Positions 1 through 4,047 of a DNA stretch of 7,234 nt are shown one piece after another. Source of the stretch: an uncultured bacterium (GTDB taxonomy: Bacteria; Hydrogenedentota; Hydrogenedentia; Hydrogenedentales; SLHB01); contig CALEZK010000344.1 in assembly GCA_937928585.1 (NCBI GenBank), positions 1 to 7,234 on the forward strand, written 5' to 3'. The translations under genes were made by a program, and so were the position numbers. Under the pieces are notes generated by a model, which ran no database searches, was not told the DNA's origin, and worked only from the letters and a program-made list of their open reading frames with translations. The stretch's first letter is position 1, and each line of letters starts with the position of its first letter.

Positions 1-724
1 CTTCTAAATAGGGGGGCAATTCGTGAAAGGGAATATCGTAATTCCGGCGCGCACAGCTAGTTTCTATATCTTCTATGTCTTTAAACCCTCTGGATATTTT
101 CGGATCAACTCTACGGCGTAACCATTGCTCGGGGTCATCTATGCAAATATCAACGACTTCTTCAACAAACGGTACCATTTCCCACGATTTGAGTCCCAGC
201 AATTGATCCTGTGGGGGGTGACCATCTTTCAACTTGACCCGGAAGTATTGGGCAGCAGACGTGATATATTCGCAGTCACTTTGCGGCAATATCCGCACCA
301 GAATCAAAACAGGCTCGTCGGTTCGCGCAATTCTTATTTTCGGCTGATTAAAATAAGAAAAAGAAAAGTCGACGATTTGCTCAGATGTACTATCAAATTT
401 GAACGGATTGCTTGTTCTCCAAAAAAAGAGGTTCAGCGGTTCAAAAAAACCCATTTCAGAAGTACTGTCTCTGAATTCCTCGTTGCAGTAATTGTGAATT
501 TTATATAGTGCACGTTCCGCTCCAGCATTATCGTACGGCAGAGCACCAAACTCTTCTTGGTACGCCGTCAGGGGAGCCATTAGAATATCTTTGGTGCCGA
601 CAATGGGCGGCAGCGCGAAAACAACAAAGCACTCCGCATGAATTAGGACGGCAGTCAACCATGCTATTGGACAGCGGAATCGATAAGAACTTCGATTGCT
701 TGGGAACTTTCCAGACTTGACCAT
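1..724 (-). CDS. Membrane-anchored protein of unknown function, C-terminus cut by window edge
   Basis: This frame stays open for 241 codons from an ATG at 724 to the window edge, so the gene is partial at its 3' end. An in-frame TAA lies nine bases before the ATG, and a purine-rich AGAAGGGAA stretch (736-744) can serve as ribosome binding site, so the start is well defined. The protein begins with a basic segment (about residues 1-18, several Lys/Arg), followed by one hydrophobic stretch at about 19-43 (IAWLTAVLIHAECFVVFALP), probably a single membrane anchor or uncleaved signal. The rest is soluble, rich in acidic and aromatic residues, with several cysteines (80, 151, 194, 224). I recognise no family or catalytic motif. 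It lies downstream of the EIIA gene on the same strand. Its base composition is clearly more AT-rich than the other genes, which may mean recent acquisition. The overlapping plus-strand ORFs here are shorter and lack recognisable content. Confidence 0.68.
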   Translation of the reverse strand, partial: MVKSGKFPSNRSSYRFRCPIAWLTAVLIHAECFVVFALPPIVGTKDILMAPLTAYQEEFGALPYDNAGAERALYKIHNYCNEEFRDSTSEMGFFEPLNLFFWRTSNPFKFDSTSEQIVDFSFSYFNQPKIRIARTDEPVLILVRILPQSDCEYITSAAQYFRVKLKDGHPPQDQLLGLKSWEMVPFVEEVVDICIDDPEQWLRRRVDPKISRGFKDIEDIETSCARRNYDIPFHELPPYLE

Positions 725-735
725 GTCGTTTTAGA

Positions 736-773
736 TTCCCTTCTGATTATCACATAGCAATCCGGATCGCCAA
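736..773 (-). promoter_or_regulatory. Possible promoter and ribosome binding site for the left-edge membrane protein
   Basis: On the minus strand, TTGGCG (768-773) and GATAAT (746-751) are separated by 16 bases. A TG precedes the -10 element by one base, giving an extended -10 (TGTGATAAT). GATAAT matches the sigma-70 consensus at five of six positions and TTGGCG at four of six. The start codon is 21 bases downstream of the -10, so the leader would be very short and the AGAAGGGAA ribosome binding site (736-744) would lie close to the transcription start. A weak stem around 760-773 (GCGAT-CCGG-ATTGC) overlaps the -35 and has no U-run, so I do not call it a terminator. Confidence 0.35.
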
Positions 774-799
774 AATCATTGTAATGACTTATAATTGAA

Positions 800-1246
800 T
801 CATTTCAACAATTCTACGACCGCTTCCTGCGTTTCGCATGCACCAAGTTCATATCGGAAGCCGGGCGCCTTCATGGCAGTCATCACGTGGGCCAGCAGCC
901 CCAGGTATTCTTTCTGCGAACCAGTCGGCATCGCAAACAGGATCACGATGTGCACCGGTTTATTGTCCAGCGTATTGAATTCGATGCCTTCGTGCGAGAT
1001 GCCGATACCTACCGTTGGCTTCGTAATGGAATCAATCCGAACGTGTGGAATCGCGACGCCGGAGCCAATGCCCGTGCTCATGACATTTTCGCGTTCGCGC
1101 AAGGCGTGCAGAAATTTTTCGACGTCGGAAACTACACCCAAATTGGCAATCGCTTCCGCCAATTGATCCAGGGCTTCGTGCTTGGTGATGCCACTCTGGA
1201 AGATTATGACGGCTTCTTTCTCTATCGGTAAGCCAAAACTGTTCAT
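800..1246 (-). CDS. Stand-alone PTS EIIA domain protein (fructose/nitrogen-type, PtsN-like)
   Basis: This 148-residue protein is a single EIIA domain of the fructose/mannitol/Ntr class. Such domains accept a phosphoryl group from HPr or NPr on a histidine and pass it to an EIIB, or act as regulators of other proteins in the cytoplasm. The hallmark is visible: STGIGSGVAIPHVR at about 57-70, with His68 as the expected phosphorylation site, preceded by the typical ALRERENVM segment. The length is a little under that of E. coli PtsN, and no EIIB or EIIC domain is fused. I chose the ATG at 1246 because AGGAG (1256-1260) sits nine bases upstream. An in-frame GTG at 1264 would put this ribosome binding site inside the gene. 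No other PTS component, sigma-54 gene or sugar gene is in the window, so a regulatory role is more likely than sugar uptake. The exact subclass cannot be told from sequence alone. Confidence 0.93.
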   Translation of the reverse strand: MNSFGLPIEKEAVIIFQSGITKHEALDQLAEAIANLGVVSDVEKFLHALRERENVMSTGIGSGVAIPHVRIDSITKPTVGIGISHEGIEFNTLDNKPVHIVILFAMPTGSQKEYLGLLAHVMTAMKAPGFRYELGACETQEAVVELLK

Positions 1247-1255
1247 GCGAAAAAA

Positions 1256-1260
1256 CTCCT
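1256..1260 (-). promoter_or_regulatory. Shine-Dalgarno site fixing the EIIA start
   Basis: AGGAG on the minus strand ends nine bases before the ATG at 1246. It rules in this ATG over the in-frame GTG at 1264. Confidence 0.75.
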
Positions 1261-1284
1261 GCACCGTCGCGCGCGCCCCAAAGG

Positions 1285-1299
1285 TTGAAAGCGCTTCAA
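1285..1299 (-). promoter_or_regulatory. Short palindrome upstream of the EIIA gene, operator-like
   Basis: TTGAA-AGCGC-TTCAA is a perfect 5-base inverted repeat around a five-base centre, about 40 bases before the EIIA start codon. The A/T-rich arms around a central GCGC resemble operators of LacI-family repressors and the Gram-positive catabolite-response element, but it is one base shorter than that 14-base element. No LacI-type regulator is in the window. The repeat could be chance. Confidence 0.25.
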
Positions 1300-1519
1300 A
1301 TCATCGTTTGGGCACTTTGCGGGTAGCGAAGGCGATGCTGTCGGCCTGTGCGAGCGCGGTCGTTCAAAGTACACCCGGATCGAGCGACCGATACGGCGCA
1401 GCAGGAAAGCCGCGCAAGGGGAATGCAAATGCCATTTGGATTGGCGCTCGGGCCATGTGGCCCCAAAGCCCGTCCAAAGGGCACAACCTCGGCACTCCCA
1501 GTATCGGCGCAAACACGGT

Positions 1520-1548
1520 ATTTTACCCGCGTCTCTCCAGGGATGCAA
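1520..1548 (-). promoter_or_regulatory. Candidate sigma-70 promoter for the EIIA gene (long leader)
   Basis: On the minus strand TTGCAT (1543-1548) and TAAAAT (1520-1525) are spaced by exactly 17 bases. The -10 matches consensus at five of six positions; the -35 matches only at TTG. It lies just after the dedA-family stop codon and points at the EIIA gene about 270 bases away. Confidence 0.28.
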
Positions 1549-1571
1549 AGCCAGGATTCGGCCAGTAGTGA

Positions 1572-2213
1572 CTAGTGTTTGGGTCGGCGGCGCGCGTTTC
1601 GCACGTATGCGACGAGCGGCGGAAGACATGCGACGGCAACGATCGCGAGTACGCCGAGTCCCAGGTTCTCGCGCACGATCGGCACTTGGCCAAAATAGAA
1701 GCCGGCGAGAGTGCACCCGACGGCCCAGACCGTACCGCCAAGTACGGTATAGCGCGTAAACTGTCCGAAGTGCATACGGGATGTGCCGGCGACAAAGGGG
1801 GCGATTGACCGCACGATTGGGATGAAACGCGAAACAATAAGGGTCTTGCGCGGATTACGATGAAAGAACTCCTGCGTGCGCGCGAGCCGGGATTGATTAA
1901 CGAAGGGAAGCTTGCCGTTGTCCGCCAAGGTAACGCGCAGGCAACGGCCAAAGGTATAGCCAAGCATGTTCCCAGCGGTCGCGGCGATTGCGAAGCCGAC
2001 GAGCAAGGTTGGAAGGTGAAGTGCATCCAGCGCGGCCAATGCACCCGCGGCGAAGAGCAAAGTCTCACCCGGTAGAAACGGCAGCACGACAAGGCCAACC
2101 TCGCACGTGAGTAACAGAAACAGAATGGCATGGGTCCACCCGCCGTGTGCCTCGACAAGCGCAAGGATGTGAAGATCCAGTTCCGCGAAGAATTCGAATA
2201 GTGAAGCGATCAT
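1572..2213 (-). CDS. DedA-family membrane protein (probable undecaprenyl-phosphate/lipid transporter)
   Basis: This 213-residue integral membrane protein has the layout of DedA/YqjA/YghB/UptA proteins, a family shown to recycle undecaprenyl phosphate across the inner membrane using an ion gradient. The residues known to be essential in E. coli YqjA (E39, D51, R130, R136) have direct counterparts, each offset by one: Glu38 in LLTCEVGLVV, Glu50 in PFLPGETLLFAAGALA, and Arg129 and Arg135 in SRFIPIVRSIAPFVAG. The second acidic residue is Glu instead of Asp. Hydrophobic segments lie at about 25-45, 50-85 (re-entrant/transmembrane), 138-170 and 180-203, with a basic cytoplasmic tail (RNARRRPK). The ATG at 2213 has a weak GGAA six to eight bases upstream. 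It follows the exbB-exbD-exbD set on the same strand after a 122-base gap. Substrate specificity within the family cannot be read from the sequence. Confidence 0.93.
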   Translation of the reverse strand: MIASLFEFFAELDLHILALVEAHGGWTHAILFLLLTCEVGLVVLPFLPGETLLFAAGALAALDALHLPTLLVGFAIAATAGNMLGYTFGRCLRVTLADNGKLPFVNQSRLARTQEFFHRNPRKTLIVSRFIPIVRSIAPFVAGTSRMHFGQFTRYTVLGGTVWAVGCTLAGFYFGQVPIVRENLGLGVLAIVAVACLPPLVAYVRNARRRPKH

Positions 2214-2244
2214 GGTATTTCCGTTCAGGGGAAGCCGACCTCAA

Positions 2245-2253
2245 ATAATAGCA
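2245..2253 (-). promoter_or_regulatory. Possible extended -10 promoter for the dedA-family gene
   Basis: On the minus strand TGCTATTAT (2245-2253) is an extended -10 element with five of six matches to TATAAT. It lies 31 bases before the ATG at 2213. No good -35 is visible, as is common for extended -10 promoters. It would let dedA be expressed independently of the exb genes. Confidence 0.35.
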
Positions 2254-2270
2254 GCTTGTTGCCGGGGCTG

Positions 2271-2328
2271 TGCGTTCGTCAGCGGAACGCAAGCCTTGAG
2301 ATCGAATTCGGGCGTTACCGTTCCGCTG
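2271..2328 (-). repeat. Overlapping inverted repeats between exbD2 and the dedA-family gene (mutually exclusive hairpins)
   Basis: A perfect 10-base inverted repeat, CAGCGGAACG (2280-2289) and CGTTCCGCTG (2319-2328), encloses a 29-base loop. A second perfect 7-base inverted repeat, TGCGTTC (2271-2277) and GAACGCA (2285-2291), has a 7-base loop and reuses most of the same arm. A third pairing, AACGC (2286-2290) with GCGTT (2312-2316), is also possible. These pairings compete, as in attenuators. No U-run follows, so a simple rho-independent terminator is unlikely. The element may protect the 3' end of the exb message, modulate read-through into dedA, or be a protein-binding DNA dyad. Confidence 0.55.
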
Positions 2329-2335
2329 TGGATGC

Positions 2336-2776
2336 CTAGGTTCCGGGTGCGGGCGTGCTTGCGGGATCTTCGTCCGTTTCCGACTTCTGGGTGACTGAGA
2401 CTTTCTGGATGCCCGCGGACTGTACGGCATTGAGGGCGGCGGTCATGGCGTCGAGCGAAGCGTCGGGGGATACAGCGACTTCGACTCCGTCGGGAAAAGC
2501 GACAGCCTTATCTTTGATCTGTTGCAACAGTCGGTCACGCGCGGTGATCTCGCCTTCGATTTCGATGTCTCCGTTATCCGAGACGACCATTGACATGATC
2601 TTGGCATCATCGCTTGTGCTGTTTGCAGCTGCGTCGGCCGGGGAAAAGCGGACTGATAAGGCGCGATAATCGAGCATGGGCGCGACCACCATCATAATGA
2701 TGAGCAGCACGAGGAAAATGTCGGTGAGGGGTGTGATGTTGATTTCATCCATCACCTTTTTGCTACTGGCCTTCAA
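2336..2776 (-). CDS. exbD: ExbD/TolR-family biopolymer transport protein, second copy
   Basis: This 146-residue protein is an ExbD/TolR subunit, which dimerises inside an ExbB/TolQ pentamer and helps convert proton flow into mechanical work in the periplasm. It has a short basic cytoplasmic N-terminus (KASSKK), the signature EINITPLTDIFLVLLII at 11-27 with the proton-relaying Asp19, one membrane helix at about 19-35, and a periplasmic domain of about 110 residues ending in an acidic, Pro/Thr-rich tail. The start is a TTG at 2776, supported by GAGG (2783-2786) six bases upstream. The next in-frame ATG at 2752 would leave almost no cytoplasmic tail and lacks a well-spaced binding site. The gene overlaps the preceding exbD by 14 bases, so translation is probably coupled. 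Its periplasmic part has little visible similarity to that of the first copy, so the two probably have distinct contacts. Confidence 0.93.
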   Translation of the reverse strand: MKASSKKVMDEINITPLTDIFLVLLIIMMVVAPMLDYRALSVRFSPADAAANSTSDDAKIMSMVVSDNGDIEIEGEITARDRLLQQIKDKAVAFPDGVEVAVSPDASLDAMTAALNAVQSAGIQKVSVTQKSETDEDPASTPAPGT

Positions 2777-3218
2777 TCGGCACCTCAGTGTTGGGTTGTG
2801 CGCCTGTTGTGTTCGTATTTGACTCGCCGGCCACCATTACCCGCTCGAAACCGGCGTCCTGCGCACACTTGAACACTTCCATCACGGCGCGGCTTTTGGA
2901 AGCGCGATCACCGCGGACTACGAGCGATTTTTCGGTAAGCGACGCCAGGCGATTCCTCAGCGTATCGGTCAGCGCATCTGGCTGCACCAATTGTGCGTCG
3001 ATGAAGAAACTGCCGTCGCTGGAGATCTCTACTGTCAGCCAGTTGCGCTCGATGCCGTCGCCCGTGGTGATTTTGGGTACGTCGATGTCGCGCCGCGAGT
3101 TTGATGTCGCGGGTGCAACCACAATGACGATGATTAGGAGTACGAGGAAGATATCGGTCAATGGCGTGATGTTAATTTCGCCGAAGACGTGGCGCCTTCC
3201 GCGGTCGACGTGATTCAT
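2763..3218 (-). CDS. exbD: ExbD/TolR-family biopolymer transport protein, first copy
   Basis: This 151-residue ExbD/TolR protein carries EINITPLTDIFLVLLII at 14-30, with Asp22 as the conserved membrane aspartate needed for proton transfer, one transmembrane helix at about 22-38, and a periplasmic domain. The C-terminal pattern of the family (VVRGDRASKSRAVMEVF, then AQDAGFERVMV) is visible at about 100-130. A Thr/Asn/Pro-rich tail follows. The ATG at 3218 overlaps the exbB stop codon as ATGA, and AGGA (3225-3228) lies six bases upstream, so the start is well supported. It sits between exbB and a second exbD on the same strand, forming a three-gene motor unit. No TonB, TolA or Pal gene accompanies it here, so whether it acts like ExbD (nutrient uptake), TolR (envelope division) or in another process is open. 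Confidence 0.95.
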   Translation of the reverse strand: MNHVDRGRRHVFGEINITPLTDIFLVLLIIVIVVAPATSNSRRDIDVPKITTGDGIERNWLTVEISSDGSFFIDAQLVQPDALTDTLRNRLASLTEKSLVVRGDRASKSRAVMEVFKCAQDAGFERVMVAGESNTNTTGAQPNTEVPIEGQ

Positions 3219-3907
3219 GGACGATCCTGTTGCACCATGCGGGGGTCCGGACGGCGCGCGTACTGGGCGGCGCTTGCGACGCGTTGGGCGCGGGTCGTGC
3301 CGCCGCCCACCACGCTGAGAAGTACGAGCTTCAACACTTCGAAGTCGCCGGCGAATTTTTCCACCAGGGTGCGGAAATGATTGTTCAGCGCGACTGCCGC
3401 AATGGCGACGCCGAGTCCGGCGGCAGTTGCGACGAGCGCGGATCCGATGCCAAACATGACGTTCGCGACGTTGCCGCCGCTATCCGCGCGGGACAGTTCG
3501 CCAAAAGTTAGCAAGATACGTATGACGGTGCCGAACAGGCCAAGGTAGGGGGAGACTGTCGCAATCGTCCCGAGCACCGCTAGATTGCGATCCAGTTCGC
3601 GCATGGCGAGCGAGGTCGTCACGTCGAACATGGGCTCGAAACGTTCCGGATGCTTGCCCACGATGACGATGCCTTCCGCGGCGAGCTCGCCGAGGATGCC
3701 TTTCTGGCGTTCGGCGGCCACTTTGGCGTGATCAAGGCCATTATCCAGCTCGCGCTGGAGGGTATGGATAAAATCCGCGGTATTGACGCGGTTCTTGCGA
3801 AAGAACCAGTACCGTTCGATCATTACGGCCAGACACAACACCGAACAAAAGACGATTGGCAGCAATACAGGCCAATCGTGAACGATCGCGTACAAAAGAA
3901 TGCTCAT
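3215..3907 (-). CDS. exbB: MotA/TolQ/ExbB-family proton channel protein
   Basis: This 230-residue inner-membrane protein has the three-helix plan of ExbB/TolQ: helix 1 at about 11-36, a long cytoplasmic stretch, helix 2 at about 108-134 with SPYLGLFGTV (119-128), and helix 3 at about 146-174 (GSALVATAAGLGVAIAAVAL). Thr127 and Thr161 match the threonines that line the channel in the family. Two positions differ from the textbook pattern: Arg130 follows the LGLFGTV motif where glycine or a hydrophobic residue is usual, and the normal AIPA at the end of helix 3 reads AIAA. The ATG at 3907 has a GGTGGGTGA stretch just upstream. Its stop overlaps the first exbD by four bases. ExbB pentamers with ExbD dimers use the proton gradient to drive partner proteins; the partner is not in this window. 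Confidence 0.94.
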   Translation of the reverse strand: MSILLYAIVHDWPVLLPIVFCSVLCLAVMIERYWFFRKNRVNTADFIHTLQRELDNGLDHAKVAAERQKGILGELAAEGIVIVGKHPERFEPMFDVTTSLAMRELDRNLAVLGTIATVSPYLGLFGTVIRILLTFGELSRADSGGNVANVMFGIGSALVATAAGLGVAIAAVALNNHFRTLVEKFAGDFEVLKLVLLSVVGGGTTRAQRVASAAQYARRPDPRMVQQDRP

Positions 3908-3927
3908 TCACCCACCACGCTGGTTCT

Positions 3928-3948
3928 TGACCGAATCCACCCCGGTCA
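3928..3948. promoter_or_regulatory. Operator-like dyad in the divergent intergenic region
   Basis: TGACCG (3928-3933) and CGGTCA (3943-3948) form a perfect 6-base inverted repeat with a 9-base spacer, a 21-base footprint typical of a dimeric repressor or activator. It lies just downstream of the candidate exbB -10 element, near the expected transcription start, and about 100 bases before the decarboxylase start. It could control either or both directions. No regulator gene is in the window. Confidence 0.35.
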
Positions 3949-3955
3949 CGCTGAT

Positions 3956-3964
3956 ACTATACCA
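3956..3964 (-). promoter_or_regulatory. Possible extended -10 promoter for the exb genes
   Basis: On the minus strand TGGTATAGT (3956-3964) is an extended -10 (TGnTATAAT-like, five of six matches), 48 bases before the exbB ATG. The -35 region shows no clear match at the ideal spacing. Confidence 0.38.
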
Positions 3965-4035
3965 AATCGCATGGGGCAAGTTGCAGAAGCGGCGCATCAC
4001 GGGCATTGTGGTGTCCAGGTCAAGGGCGGCAACAC

Positions 4036-4040
4036 GGGAG
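4036..4040 (+). promoter_or_regulatory. Shine-Dalgarno site fixing the decarboxylase start
   Basis: GGGAG ends seven bases before the ATG at 4048. It argues for this ATG over the in-frame TTG at 4006, which would place the site inside the gene and add 14 residues with no family counterpart. Confidence 0.7.
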
Positions 4041-4047
4041 AGGGCCG

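Larger units (their letters stand above)
1265..1571. other. Intergenic region between dedA-family and EIIA genes
   Basis: These 307 bases carry no ORF with recognisable content. The frames that stay open on either strand give arginine- or proline-rich, low-sense proteins typical of antisense reading of GC-rich DNA. The region holds a candidate promoter at 1520-1548, the operator-like palindrome at 1285-1299, and two small dyads: GGGCCA/TGGCCC at 1450-1463, and GCCC/GGGC at 1468-1482. Neither dyad is followed by a U-run. If transcription starts near 1513, the EIIA message would have a leader of roughly 265 bases, long enough for regulatory RNA structure, but I recognise no riboswitch class. 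Confidence 0.5.

Noticed and set aside
125..720. Two consecutive plus-strand ORFs (127 and 70 codons) at the left end
   Set aside because: They lie opposite a longer minus-strand frame that is open for 241 codons, has a ribosome binding site and encodes a sensible membrane anchor. The plus-strand products show no recognisable features.
1450..1482. GGGCCA/TGGCCC and GCCC/GGGC dyads as a terminator for the dedA-family gene
   Set aside because: The stems are short, the first has almost no loop, and neither is followed by a run of U on the minus strand.
1243..1716. 157-codon minus-strand ORF between the dedA-family and EIIA genes
   Set aside because: It overlaps the end of the dedA-family gene in another frame, is Arg-rich and runs into the EIIA ribosome binding site. 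It has no plausible start signal.
3927..4009. Sigma-70 promoter for the decarboxylase (TTGACC at 3927, or TTGCAG at 3981 with CATTGT)
   Set aside because: TTGACC has no acceptable -10 at 16-18 bases, and the second pair matches the -10 at only three of six positions. A promoter must exist here, but I cannot place it.
4006..4047. TTG start 42 bases upstream of the decarboxylase ATG
   Set aside because: The extra 14 residues have no counterpart in the family, and the GGGAG ribosome binding site would fall inside the gene.
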